Source: Tritrichomonas musculus
Taxonomy: Eukaryota; Parabasalia; Tritrichomonadida; Tritrichomonadidae
DNA length: 64,000 nt
Assembly (NCBI GenBank): GCA_039105265.1
Contig: JAPFFF010000012.1
Location: forward strand, 4,092,001-4,156,000
Direction: 5' to 3'
Numbering within the stretch: the stretch's first letter is position 1; every line of letters begins with the position of its first letter. The notes under the pieces are model-generated. The model did no database searches. It was not told where the DNA came from and was given only the letters and a program-made list of their open reading frames with translations. The position numbers and the translations under genes are program-made. Of the stretch, positions 27,281 through 38,618 are shown piece after piece.

Positions 27281-27502
27281 ATGAATGATGTCATATCAGA
27301 ATTAAAAGACAAGTCCGTCATTGATGAAATTTACGATGGTCCTTTCACAAAAGAGGAAGACGAAATTATTTTGCAGTCTTTTGTTCGTTATGGATCAAAA
27401 TGGGCGGTGATTGCAAAAAAGTTCCCCCGTAGAAGTAAAAATCAAATTAAAAATCGTTTTAAAGAAATTCAAAAAACAAAAATTAATTTACAAATTATTT
27501 GA
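27281..27502 (+). CDS. Small Myb/SANT-domain protein
   Basis: The 73-aa ORF contains a single Myb repeat: GPFTKEEDEIILQSFVRYGSKWAVIAKKF..RSKNQIKNRF, with the regularly spaced aromatic residues (F, W) and the K-N-R-F recognition-helix end. Myb repeats bind DNA, and trichomonads have many Myb regulators. It lies between the Tc1 transposase and the right Tc1 end, in the same orientation, so it may belong to the transposon or be a host fragment. A single repeat with a short tail is small for a host Myb factor. Confidence 0.7.
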   Translation: MNDVISELKDKSVIDEIYDGPFTKEEDEIILQSFVRYGSKWAVIAKKFPRRSKNQIKNRFKEIQKTKINLQII

Positions 27503-27556
27503 TCAAAGTTTTGAGTAAAAGATTTCTTCTTCTTTTTTTGTTTTTTATAAAAAATA

Positions 27557-27692
27557 CGTTTTATCCAATCTGACGACAACAAATTTGACTACTTTACAAA
27601 AAAAAAAATCTAAAATTTGAAATGATAAATCTTCTAATAAACGTATTTTTAATTCAAAGCCATTCAATTCTTGTTGCCGTCAGATTGGAAAC
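27557..27692. repeat. MITE-like inverted-repeat unit at the Tc1 right end
   Basis: CCAATCTGACGACAACAA (from about 27558) and TTGTTGCCGTCAGATTGG (to about 27688) are inverted copies with one mismatch around about 100 bp of AT-rich DNA. Both resemble the Tc1 left end, so this may be a deleted Tc1 derivative inserted next to, or forming, the right end. Confidence 0.55.
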
Positions 27693-28427
27693 AGATTACA
27701 TTTTGGCCAGCATTTTAATAATTATAAACCTTTTAACTCCTTTTTTTCAAATGTAATGATTTAAGCAGATTGATATAAGAGAAAAATCTACTCTCAGGAG
27801 TATCTCGAAAATCATCAACGGATTTAAATACGATAGTGTAAACTCTCTATGAATTCATAAAGGCTAAATGAAAAACATAAATCAAAATATTGAATATTTT
27901 AATGAGATATTCATTGAACTTCAATTTATTGTTTACGTTATATAAATAATCGTATATATAGAAGATTTCGATGTGTATACCTTATGTTGATGATAAATTT
28001 TTATTTAATTATAATTTAAGTGTAACACATAACCTATTTGAAAATGATCAATGCGATTATATTTCGATATGTAGAATTCATTGTAAAAGATTTTAGAACA
28101 AAAAAACGAATAAGAGTGATTGAATTTCTTGTGGCCACTGTGCTTTTACAATAAGAGAGTCTTATCTTCACTGCTTTTTCGAATAGCAAATAAAAAATTG
28201 AAAATTCAAAAAAATGAAAATATAAATTCAATTCTGTTATTTAGGCTTGCTATTTTGAGAATCAATATCAAAAACATAACTTTTTTTTCATCTGATACTC
28301 GATTATCAGTTTAAAAATTCGATATCGAGATAATCGATTATCATGATATCAGAAATGAAATGTGATATGAAAATAATTGTAAACTTAAAATCAATTACCA
28401 ATGAAAATAAATGAATTTTTGATATCT
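27693..28427. other. AT-rich non-coding interval
   Basis: I see no gene. Short overlapping ORFs near 28034-28314 lie on both strands and look random. A palindrome-rich patch (CGATTATC / GATAATCG) lies at about 28306-28345. Confidence 0.5.
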
Positions 28428-28562
28428 ATACTTGTAAAAAAGATAAATAAACCAGTGCATATTTATTTATAGATATCAAGAAGTTAATCAATTATCGATC
28501 TCGAGAATCGGAGAATAACAAGGCTACTGCTATTGATGATTATTTATCTTTTTTACAAGTAT
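28428..28562. repeat. MITE-like unit, 22-bp perfect inverted repeats
   Basis: The 22 bp at 28428-28449 are the exact reverse complement of 28541-28562 (CTTGTAAAAAAGATAAATA core). A TA at each outer edge could be the target duplication of a Tc1/mariner-type MITE. The 135-bp unit encodes nothing. Confidence 0.6.
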
Positions 28563-28685
28563 TAAAAGATAATGTAATTGCATAGATAGAAAATAGTAAT
28601 TAAATATGAATATTACATATAATATTTTTACTTAACATGAAAAACATTCGAAATTGAATTACATTCATCAAAAACATTCACTCAT

Positions 28686-29534
28686 TTAACCATTACTATT
28701 TTGACTTTCAGCTTCAAGCAATATTTTATTTAATTCACATTCCAATTTGCACTTTTGATTGATTTTATTTTTAAAATCATCAAATCTTTGGTTGTAATCA
28801 ATGATAATTTGATCTTTTTCTGCTTTTTTTTGTTGGACTTTTTCTTTCAAATCTGCAATTTTATCTTTAAGCATTTTGATCTGGTTAGAAAATTGTTTTG
28901 TTTCTGTTTTTAAAGATTCTTTTTGATCTTTAACAGACTCTCTTTTTTCACTATATTGAGCAATATCATCATTGACTTGAGTAAGACTATCATAAAGAGA
29001 TTGAAGAGTTGCTTCAACGTCAGCAGGCTGGCTTTGAGATGAATTATTTTGTGCCGATTTTTTACTCTTGGATTGTAAAGAATGTAACAACTTTTCATTT
29101 ATTTGAATTTCTTGTTTAAGCAAATTCCTTTTGGAGAGTAATTCAAAAAGATGACCTTGAACTTCCTCGTAATTCACAACATCAGGATTATTCGTATTGA
29201 CATATTCATTACGTTTATCATATTGCTCTTGTATTTGATTAGTATATTCATTAATTTGCATAAAAAGGTTGTTGATTTCTTTGTTTATATGCTTAATTTG
29301 CTCGTCAGCTTCATTTCTTGGAGGTTCAACCATGTCTCCTAATGAAACAATTTGTTGGTTAAGATATTTGACTTTATCAACTTGTGCTTGACTTAACTTA
29401 AGATTTTGATAATCAATTTTAGGCAATTTCATTGAGTTTAAATCGTCAATTCCTTGAATTTGACCACAGTATTGCCATCGATTGGGACCTGATTCATCTT
29501 CCCCTTGTCCTATATCTAGTTTTAAATAATCCAT
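28686..29534 (-). CDS. Coiled-coil protein of unknown function, 282 aa
   Basis: No family is recognised. The N-terminal 45 residues contain a GPNRWQYCGQIQGID segment. The rest is long charged helices: about 55-165, a Ser/Gln-rich break at 165-180, then about 185-270 with heptad-like patterns, typical of a cytoskeletal or scaffold coiled coil. It has no signal peptide or membrane span. TATTTTT lies 12 nt upstream of the ATG. It is a host gene divergent from the nucleoporin gene. Confidence 0.75.
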   Translation of the reverse strand: MDYLKLDIGQGEDESGPNRWQYCGQIQGIDDLNSMKLPKIDYQNLKLSQAQVDKVKYLNQQIVSLGDMVEPPRNEADEQIKHINKEINNLFMQINEYTNQIQEQYDKRNEYVNTNNPDVVNYEEVQGHLFELLSKRNLLKQEIQINEKLLHSLQSKSKKSAQNNSSQSQPADVEATLQSLYDSLTQVNDDIAQYSEKRESVKDQKESLKTETKQFSNQIKMLKDKIADLKEKVQQKKAEKDQIIIDYNQRFDDFKNKINQKCKLECELNKILLEAESQNSNG

Positions 29535-30231
29535 TTGATATTCGTTAAAAATAACTTTTTAAAACCATTCAATCCTATTTTTATATTTGATGCAAGATAT
29601 AGGAAATATACTTTAATTTATATATATTTAATAATTTATTTGAAAATAAATTTAATATTATCACTTTTAATAATTAAATTATTATCAAAAAAATAATATT
29701 TATCGAGAAAATAATATTTTACATTATTGAAAGTTAACGTCTTTTTATTTCGTTATCATTTTAATTCTTTAATATATAAATAAAAAATAAGAATAAATAA
29801 AGTTAACTTTGCTTTAATATATATTCAACTAATTAAATACTAATTAAGTTGTAATTTTTATAAAATGTAAAAAATAATAAAAGTTATTCCAAATATGATA
29901 TTTCAATTCAAATATTTTCAATGAAAAATAAAATGATTAATTTCTTGTTATATCTTATTTACATCTTTACTTTAAATCAAAAATTCATATCAATTAGGAA
30001 CCTTAATATCAGAAATTTTTTTTGCTTTGAAAAAATGAAAAAGATAATTAATTGATATTGAACAATACTACCAATATCAATGCCATCAAAATATAAATAA
30101 TTTCCTTTAAGATCTCATATAAATTATTAGGTTTATTTTCAATTGATTTGGAGATAATTATCAAAACAATTATCAAATTGAGCCTATCATTTTACATTCA
30201 ATATTACTTTCTCAATTTTTTAAAATATCTA
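29535..30231. other. Divergent intergenic region
   Basis: About 700 bp of extremely AT-rich DNA between two divergent host genes. No RNA gene or repeat is evident. It presumably holds both promoters. Confidence 0.5.
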
Positions 30232-31830
30232 ATGAGTGAACAAGAAGTATTATCTAAGTTATACGCACAACCATTATTAAACAGAGGAGAAAAAACTGCT
30301 TCTGAAATATGCAAAGAATATTTTTCTGATTTATGCGAATATAAATCGTCAAAATATCAAGAAGAAGCTCGGATTTGGCTATTGTTATCATATCTTCATG
30401 ATAAATCACTTAAAATACCAGAATTATATAGCAATATTATTTCAAAGAACTCAAAACTAGAATTATATGTACGATTTTTTTTGTGGCTCAATGAAATTTA
30501 CAGTTTTACAAGAGGAAATAAAGAAAAAAGTTATTCAAACTTTGAATACTTTCGAAGCGGCCAAGAAGAGAAGTTTTTAGAAAAAGTTCAATCAAGTCAA
30601 GAAGAAGAAAAATGGAAATTACATACTTTTTCTGGTGCTTTTTCGTCAAATCATTTTAAGCTTTGGCGTGAATCTGTCTATGATATTTCTGAAACTAAAA
30701 ATATTAAAAAAGACGTTCTTGATTTATATTTATCTCTAGCGGGCGACAAAAAAATTAACAAAAAACACGAGCATAATATATTTGATCGTATGTGGACTCA
30801 AATATACTATATTATTAGTTTAGCCCTATCAGAAAAACAATTTTCTTTTAAGTTTGATAATCTAACTCCAAATAAGTCAAGCCAATTTGAAACCATGGCC
30901 ATCTCAGTTTTTAAAAATATTTCTAACGATATAAATGTTTTATATAACGACTCAACTAATCCATTACTTTTCCGAGTACATGTTGCAGCAACATTTAATC
31001 AACTACCAATTGAATTGCTCCAGTCATATATGACTAATCTATTTTCAATGAATTTAATGGGATTATCTATATTTTATGCTTCATTAGCTAATAAAGATAA
31101 TTCAATATTTTTACTCGCAGACTTTTTTGCAGCTTTTGAGCCTTCAAAGGATATAATTGACGCTGTTGATTCATTTAATATCGATAAAGAACGGCTTATA
31201 TGCATGATTATTGAGAGATTATCTGAATCAACCATTGAAGATTTTGAAGTACAAATTGATAAAGGCGAAATTACCGAAATAAAGATTAAATGCTTAGAAT
31301 GGTTTTCTCTTGTTCCATCATTGAAAAACCGAACTCTTGAAAATGTCAGAAAAATTTTGAGCAGCTTAGTTATTAATGACGAATACGAAGGTGCTCTTAC
31401 AGTATTCAATAAGTTTTCTGATCTATTTAACGAAAATCATAAAAAAGAATTAAATTGCTGGGAAAGTTTGATACTTGCTGAAAATGAATATTTAAAATGG
31501 TCCAAAGGTGACAAAACAACATTTTCTACCTCAAGTTTTAACAGTTTGAAGGAAGTTTTGGAAAATGTAATTAGATTCCCACCAGGGTGGATGGTTGAAT
31601 GCCCAGAGGTTGACCCAAATGTTGGCTGCCATTGCATTCCTCTCATTGCTGAGCATCTTTACCATTTTTACATGGAGAATAATGAAACAGAAAAGGCAAT
31701 GGGAATTGGAATTTATATTATTAATCCTTTATACAAGATTCAACGTTATTTTAGTCCTAAAAGTTTACGCCATTTTGTAGAATTATCAAAAAAGGCTGCA
31801 ATAGAAAATTATAGAAAATCAAATAAGTAA
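30232..31830 (+). CDS. Nup107/Nup84-like nucleoporin
   Basis: This helical protein is likely part of the outer-ring (Y) complex of the nuclear pore. The start at 30232 (MSEQEVLSKLY) is preferred; the frame also has ATG 30148, but that extension is hydrophobic and intergenic-like. The middle part, ELLQSYMTNL..GLSIFYASL..FLLADFF..DAVDSFNID, matches the Nup107 pattern of a helix pair ending in 'l..fY...l.......ya.fl'. It is followed by KCLEWFSL..NVRKIL..YEGALTVFNKF, the equivalent of the conserved 'r.idWl......r.e.l...n.l.R.fl..g...aA..vf'. At 532 aa it is shorter than animal Nup107, as is common in protists. Confidence 0.65.
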   Translation: MSEQEVLSKLYAQPLLNRGEKTASEICKEYFSDLCEYKSSKYQEEARIWLLLSYLHDKSLKIPELYSNIISKNSKLELYVRFFLWLNEIYSFTRGNKEKSYSNFEYFRSGQEEKFLEKVQSSQEEEKWKLHTFSGAFSSNHFKLWRESVYDISETKNIKKDVLDLYLSLAGDKKINKKHEHNIFDRMWTQIYYIISLALSEKQFSFKFDNLTPNKSSQFETMAISVFKNISNDINVLYNDSTNPLLFRVHVAATFNQLPIELLQSYMTNLFSMNLMGLSIFYASLANKDNSIFLLADFFAAFEPSKDIIDAVDSFNIDKERLICMIIERLSESTIEDFEVQIDKGEITEIKIKCLEWFSLVPSLKNRTLENVRKILSSLVINDEYEGALTVFNKFSDLFNENHKKELNCWESLILAENEYLKWSKGDKTTFSTSSFNSLKEVLENVIRFPPGWMVECPEVDPNVGCHCIPLIAEHLYHFYMENNETEKAMGIGIYIINPLYKIQRYFSPKSLRHFVELSKKAAIENYRKSNK

Positions 31831-34800
31831 TAAGATTTTTTATTTGTACCATATACTTTCATGATCTAAAGAAAACAAAATATTTTTGTAAAAAATTCAA
31901 TAATAAAAATATTAATTATTCTTACCGAATTTTTCTTATAGATAAGTTTTAAGCTTTAATATCTCTTTTAATGTTTTCATCTGCTTATTTAATAATAAAA
32001 TTCAAATAATAAGTTTCTTTCATTGTTTTAAATAAATTCCCCAAATAAGTTAAATCGTTTAAGAACAAAATATCAAAAGGGTTATCAGAGGGGCTGTACA
32101 TGAAACTTTTTAACGTCTTTATTCAATTTGAAACTCTTATATTTCAAAAAATACAATAAATACAAAAACCAAAAATGTTTTTCCGGATACATGCTCAACA
32201 GTTTAATATAAATAAAAAACCTGATTAATGATAATGCATTAGATTTTTATGATATTTTAGGTTTTTCAATTTAGAAAGATTGACGGTTTAATGATAGGAT
32301 CCGTTAGGCCAATTTATTAATTCGATTAAAACATTAAGATCCCCCTAATAAAATTGGGGATCGACTAGGTAGATTTTGTAAATCAAGTATCCAAAATTGA
32401 CGTAAATTGAGGACTTAACGTATGTTTTATTCTCATAAAAGTGTTTTTTTTGAATAGATTTTTTAAAAAATTCTATACTTTTTTTGAGAATTTAAAAATA
32501 TTTTATGTAAGCTCATACAATTAATTATGAGAATCCATTTTCAATGTATTATTGAAAAATAAAATAATTGTATCATTAAAAAATTAGTTGTTACTAATTA
32601 TTTTAAATATAAATTGATATTTTTTGTTTTTATATTTTCTAAAATAATAATTTGTTAATTTTTTATAGAATTGTATATTATATGTTTTTATAAAAAATGC
32701 ATTAATTCAATTTTAAAAATTTCAAATAATTATTTTTTTAAATAAATAATCAATTTAAAAGTTTGTATCAAATAATAATGAAAAAGAAGAAAATATCTCC
32801 ATAAATATTAAGATTTTTGATATAATTAAAATTTATATATGTATTAGGTATTATGATGTATTATATATTTTGTTATATCATCTTGTTCATATGTTTTTTT
32901 TTTTAAATAATAAAACTAGAAAAAAATGGATAAATCTAAATAATCATTTTAATATATCTTAATATTCGTAATATAAGAAATTTGATGATGATTATATTAT
33001 ATTAATCATCAAATATTGAAAAAAAATCGTAAAAAGATCATATTTTTTAAAAGCATTATAAATAAAGAATGTAATCAGTGATTTTTATTTTATAATAACT
33101 TTAACTAGCAAATAAATCTAATAAAGTAAACGAATATCAGTTTTTTAATTGTGAATGGAATTTTAATATTTAATATTATATATAAATATGGCCCAATGAT
33201 AAAAGACTTAAATTTATTTTGAAATTTTAGTAAATTAATTAAAACAAGACAGCTTTAAACAAAATAAATTGAAATTTTTTTATCTAAATTTCAACTCTTT
33301 GTGAAAATTTGAATTAAATAATAGGTGACTCTTACCCTTCGGACGTAATTGGATTTTTATAAAATTCAATGAAAAGACGTATTAAAATGTAAAAATTGCC
33401 GAAATGAAACGTAATTACATAATTTATATAAAAATAAAAAAAAAAAGCAAAGAGGTTTAGTTTCGAACTCAAGACTTTGGCCTCATTTTTTATTTAACCT
33501 TTAAGCTAGGGCTCTCAAATTTGAAAGGATAAAATATTCATATTTAAAGATAAATATTTTTATTTTTCAAATACAACTTTTTATTAACTTTTTCTAAAAA
33601 AGTCGTATACCAATTATTTTCACGTAGACGTTATCGTAAAACGTAATTGATTTTTTTTCTTGGTCTATTTCATTGAAAAAGTTTGAAGAGAACGTAATTT
33701 TTAAAACCTCCGAAGGGCAAGGTGACTCGAAAAAAAAGGTAGAAATTTTAGCCAAACATGAAATTGATATATTTTTCATATTATCATGAGTAAAATAATA
33801 ATGAATAAATAAATATTGAAAATATTGCCTTTTTCATATATCCATAATAAGTAGACTTCACTTTTTGTACCAACCTTGTTCTACAAAGAACGATAGAAAA
33901 AATACAAGGTTTGTACAATGTATTTTTTATTGAAAATATTGAATACATAAAATAATCATATCTCTGAAAAAAGATAATATACTAAATAATTTTTTGTGAA
34001 TAAATAAAATATCAATTAAATTATTTAATAAAACCATTTTTGTAAAAGTAAAATGCTATTTTTAAAAATCATTTTTTGCAAAGGTGAAATGATTGACCAT
34101 TTTATAAAAAGAATATTATCACTCTGTGAGCAAACCAATTCACATTACTCAAGATTTCTAGATTATTTACTATTATAATTTTGTTTTATAAACATTTAAT
34201 TCCTTTTTAACATATAAAACCAATACTAAAAAGCGATTATATAAAATATAAACTTAAGTGCCTCAAAATTTTAATTTTATCTGTTCATTGATTTTTTTAA
34301 TAAAATTTAATTTGAAAACTTGATATTTTTACCAAAAACGTGCAAATACAACAACCAAAATAAGGATTAAAGAATATGAACGTTAAAAAGTTACGTTAAT
34401 GAATTTGTGATGTGAAAAAAGTAAAGGCTAATAATAAGGTGCCTATTGAAAAAGTGGGGAAGAAAAAAATGATATTCAATATCATAACAAAATTGTTTTT
34501 TTTGAAATCATATTAAATATCCATTCAAAATTCAGTTCCAATTTGGTCAATCATTTGTATTTACAATGTGAGTATTTTTCACTCACCATTTTATTTTGTG
34601 CTTTATTGATGTGCAAACATATACACATGCAAGAATCATGCAAAAAATAGCCTAAATAAACTTTGTTTTTTTTGAATAAAATCAATTGAGATATTTTATT
34701 TCTCAAAAATTTCTCAATAGAATTTTAAATGAATCGAACTTTTTATTTCAAAACTTTTTCAAATAAAAATATTTATATTCTATCACATTATGTATGCTAT

Positions 34801-35246
34801 ATAGATCAATTTTTGATTTTCTCAGTTGTTAAAGTTTATTAATGTACAATAAAACGAAAAATATAAATTTGAGTTAAATGATGTTTTGATATAATTATTT
34901 GAGTGTTTTTTCAAATAACAAAAATCATTTAAATTACTAATTATTTCATCAAAATAAGAATTTTTATTATATTCAAACATAATTTACATATGTGAAAATA
35001 TCTTTTTATTATCATATTACAAAAAAATTAAAATATACTAAAGAAAATTTCGCAAAATTAATAAAAACAAAACTAAACGAAAATTGAATGGAAAAGCATT
35101 TTTGAATACAATAAAAAATACTAACAATTTTAAATTCCAACTTTATATAATAGTTACTCTGATAGATAATTAATGCGTTTTTAGTTCTAAACTTTTTTAA
35201 AAAACAATAATTTGGTATTTAAAAAAAAAAAAAATAAATGTTGATA
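31831..35246. other. 3.4-kb gene-free AT-rich region
   Basis: No convincing coding region is present; the only reported ORF (33594-33779, minus) lacks any feature. A tRNA-like relic lies at 33451-33515. CCCTTCGG (about 33337) and CCGAAGGG (about 33711) with nearby GGTGACTC and ACGTAATT words recur in both orientations, possibly an old repeat. The rest is A/T runs. Confidence 0.6.
33451..33515 (-). ncRNA. tRNA-like relic with Pol III boxes
   Basis: On the minus strand, TAGCTTAAAGG fits the A-box consensus and, about 35 nt on, GAGTTCGAAAC fits most of the B box. The arms do not form a cloverleaf, so this is a dead tRNA or tRNA-derived repeat rather than a working gene. Confidence 0.35.
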
Positions 35247-35248
35247 TA

Positions 35249-35276
35249 CTCCACTCTCCCTACAATTCAGCCATTT
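35249..35276 (+). repeat. pogo-type terminal inverted repeat, left
   Basis: 28 bp, the exact reverse complement of 37788-37815, preceded by TA. Confidence 0.9.
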
Positions 35277-35923
35277 CTCGTTATTTTAAATACGTTTTTT
35301 CTCGTTATTTTTTATATTCAATTTTGAATTAAATTGAGAAGAAAATTTGATAGTAAAAATGAAAGTTAAAGTATTTTTTGAATATTTCAATGAATATCTA
35401 ACAATAATAAATTTAAACCAAATATATAATATTTATATTTATTATTAATATTATATTTTAAATATAAGTAAAAAATAAGAAGGTAAAAAAATTATTATTT
35501 TAATATTCTGATAAAGTTTAAAAGATTGTAGGATAATTCATACAAATTATTACTTTTATATATCATTACTTTTAATATTTATACTTAGAATTGGTTGAAC
35601 TTGTAGTCCATTCAAAATTATTTGATCATATCTTAATGCTTGCTGTTTTTTTTAGGAAAAAAATTACTGATTGGAAATATATGATTGATCATAATAACAA
35701 ATAAAGAGGCGAAATAGGCAAGTTCAAAAAAATTTGTATAAAATATCATCTTATTTGGAAAAATTCAGGTAAACTAAAGAACATAGCAATTATCTTAAGG
35801 TAGTTTCATGTTAAGTATAAATGAGAGATTTGTTTCCAATATTTTTTAGATCTGGTATATTTTGAATTAGAAACAAATCGAGATTTCCCAAAAAAGACGA
35901 TCGAATTGCATTGAAATTAAATT

Positions 35924-36246
35924 TTGATTTTGTTTGAAATATGAAGAGTAAATCTATATTTCAAAGCAACGTCCATTGAATAAAAATTCAATTGGATTGA
36001 AAAGAAATCTTTTCTTTTGTGAGAAAAATCATTACAAAAAAATTTGTTTTGTTTGAAATATGAAGAGTAAATCTATATTTCAAAGCAACGTCCATTGAGT
36101 AAAAATTCAATTGGATTGAAAAGAAATCTTTTCTTTTGTGAGAAAAATCATTACAAAAGATTTTGTTTTGTTTGAAATATGAAGAGTAAATCTATATTTC
36201 AAAGCAACGTCCATTGAATAAAAATTCAATTGGATTGAAAAGAAAC
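35924..36246. repeat. 119-bp tandem repeat, about 2.7 copies
   Basis: The unit beginning near TTTTGTTTGAAATATGAAG starts at about 35930, 36049 and 36168 (the word ATGAAGAG at 35941, 36060 and 36179), with a couple of substitutions between copies. It lies inside the pogo element, downstream of the transposase. Confidence 0.85.
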
Positions 36247-36372
36247 TTTATTTTTTTGGAAAAAAATCGAAATTAAAACTTTCTTTTGTAATAAAAAACA
36301 ACTGAAACCTCTAGTTTTTTAAAAATTTTCCGTAAAGAGTAAAAAAACAAAAAAACTTGTGAATGATATAAA

Positions 36373-37574
36373 TTAATAATATTGCGACCATGCATATACG
36401 AGGTTATCTATAGATAATTCTTCAAAAGCTTTTTGAACAAATGTTACTGTTCTTTTCATTCCTACTTCTTTTTCTTGATTTCCAAAAAGATAATTTGATA
36501 TTTTAGAATTAACCTTAGATTTCAAAGGTGCGAAAATGGACAAGTCTAAAGGCTGTAAAATGTCTGTTAAACCGCTTGGAATAAAATATAAATTAATATT
36601 TAATTGTTTAGCAACCATGATTGATTTGAGACTTTTGTGAGAAGCATATAAATTCCAATTGGAATTGGAATTTCTGAGTTAAATTGTTTTCTAATAAAAT
36701 TTAAATATTCTATAAAATTTTCTGTTGTCATGTATGACTTTTTAGAGAAGGTTGAAATATTTGGCTCAATTAATTGACCTAATAATTCATCTTTTTCCTC
36801 TTCAGAATTTGCACCTGCAATAATAAACAAAGGTAATTTGCAATTCGTGCTTGTAATGCTTGCCATAACCGAAATTCTCTCCTTGGTGGAGTCTAAAACA
36901 TTAATTGATACGTTGCTTGAATTCTTGTACGCCCAAGTTTTTACACAATTTGGTAGAATTTGAAATCCGGTTTCGTCACCGTTTACCACAGGTTCGCCTT
37001 TTAAGCGTGCGTTTTCTATCACTGATTGAATTGTTGCTTTGAATTCATCTATAACATATGTATTATCACTTTTTGGATTGTTTTTAGATCTTTGTTTAAA
37101 ATGTGCCATTTTTGAAGAAACATTATGTCTTGTTTTAAAATCATGAATAAAATGAGCGCTGCAATTGAAATTCGGAATTTCAAGATCATCTTCGTGAATC
37201 AAATTGAAAGCATCAAAAACGACGGTTTGAAATTGACTGTCACTAAAATAATTACCTTCTGAAATGTAATTTGCGTCTATATATTCCATTATGTTATCTT
37301 CTTGTTGGTCATTGAATATTCGGTGGAAGGATCCATGGTTTTTCGTATAAAAAGGGTTCCATGATTTATCTTCATCCCATTTTTTCATCCATCCTCTCAG
37401 AGTTTTTCTATTTATTCCATGTAATGCTGCAATTCGTGAAACGAAATGACAATCTTCATTTAAACTGTTTTTATGTTCCAAGTACTTCTGTTTGACTGTC
37501 ATACATAGATCAGGATCCTTCCAATATTTTATGTATGGATGTGGAAACCGACTTTTGGTTTTTTTGCTTTTCAT
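36373..37574 (-). pseudogene. DDE_1 (pogo/Tigger) transposase, frameshifted
   Basis: An N-terminal HTH/CENP-B-like region (FVSRIAALHGINRKTLRGWM) leads to the catalytic domain: VNGDETGFQIL (first Asp), RISVMASIT..KLPLFI, and, in a second frame from about 36650, ASHKS..MVAKQLNINLYFIPSGLTDILQPLDL. A single frameshift at about 36640-36665 separates the 324-codon 5' part from the 3' part (36373-36618 and upstream). At the join the DDE_1 second aspartate (normally D-x-x-x-x-H) reads as Asn (AAT). It therefore has two independent lesions. Confidence 0.85.
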
Positions 37575-37787
37575 TTTTCTTTTGAAAAAAGTGACAAAAG
37601 CAATAGCATTTCTATTTTTTAATTTCTCATTATTGATATATTTATTTATTTGGAATATAAAATTATTTTTTATTATTTTTCATTTTTATCATAAATTATT
37701 AAAATAATAATAATTATTTTTTTTTTTTTTTTTTTTTTTTTTGTTAACTAGTTAAAAAAAAATATTGTTAACCATGTTAAAATTAAA

Positions 37788-37815
37788 AAATGGCTGAATT
37801 GTAGGGAGAGTGGAG
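37788..37815 (-). repeat. pogo-type terminal inverted repeat, right
   Basis: 28 bp, the exact reverse complement of 35249-35276, followed by TA. Confidence 0.9.
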
Positions 37816-37817
37816 TA

Positions 37818-38618
37818 ATCATTTTTATAAAAAACATATCTATATTCATTGGATTTTTTTCCTTTTTATCTTCACTTTAGGTAATAAAAGGAAAATATAA
37901 AAGAAGATAATAAAAAATGAAAATAACATTTTTCTTATAAATTATAATCAATTTATATAAAACTTCAAATCACTTTAAATCATTGCTTATGATATACTTC
38001 CACAAAATAACTAGTTAAATAAAGTTTATTTTCACTCAAAAAGTTAAAAATAATCTATCCTTAAGAAAAAAATTGAATTCAAACAAGCTAATTCAAATAG
38101 ATAACGAGCGATAAATTACAGCAGCGAATTTTATTAGCTCAATTCATCAAAGATCCACTTGCTTAATAATTTAGCTTAATTTGAGAATACGCATAGGAAA
38201 AATTGATGAAAATATTTTCAATTTTTTTGTGAGAGGTAATATTTATATAACGAGTTTTATCATCACAAAATTCCTCACAAAAGTACTTTTAAGGAAAATT
38301 AAATCAATAGAAAAAAAATATTTTCGGGAATTCATTAATTAATTTTTAAATTGCTTTTGTTCCCCTGATATATTTATCAATCTATTGATTTTTTCATAAT
38401 TTTTTTTTCAGAAAAGTTTATAAACTTTTCAAATATCCCCTTGATGATTATTCAATTTCAAAAAATATTCTAAGAAAAATTTAATCCAATTGAAAATTTA
38501 AAATAATAATATCCGAAATCTCAAAGAAAAAATTTTAGTTTTAGGAAATATTTCAATTGATTTTTTGAATTAAAAAGAAAAAACGAATTTTGTACAACAA
38601 CAAAAAAACAAAATTCAA
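37818..38618. other. Upstream region of the cyclase gene
   Basis: 800 bp of AT-rich non-coding DNA. No repeat, RNA gene or clear initiator box is recognisable. Confidence 0.5.

Larger units (their letters stand above)
3963..27690. mobile_element. Tc1/mariner-type element, split by the Maverick
   Basis: The left end carries CAATCTGACGACAACA (about 3965-3980). The right end carries the inverted counterpart TTGTTGCCGTCAGATTG (about 27671-27687), with one or two mismatches. Between them lie a DD34E transposase gene interrupted by the 22-kb Maverick and a small Myb-domain ORF. Without the Maverick and one target duplication the element would be about 1.66 kb. The exact outer bases and a TA duplication are not certain. 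Confidence 0.65.
35249..37815 (-). mobile_element. pogo/Tigger-type DNA transposon
   Basis: Perfect 28-bp terminal inverted repeats (35249-35276 and 37788-37815; CTCCACTCTCCCTACAATTC..) are flanked by TA on both sides (35247-35248, 37816-37817), the expected target duplication. The 2.57-kb element holds a broken DDE_1 transposase and a tandem repeat between its gene and the left end. A long poly-T tract lies at about 37720-37742. Confidence 0.9.

Noticed and set aside
30148-30231. Longer N-terminus for the Nup107-like protein
   Set aside because: The extension is hydrophobic and of intergenic composition. ATG 30232 begins a normal charged N-terminus.
35924-36246. CRISPR-like array
   Set aside because: The 119-bp units are contiguous with no spacers and lie in a eukaryotic transposon.
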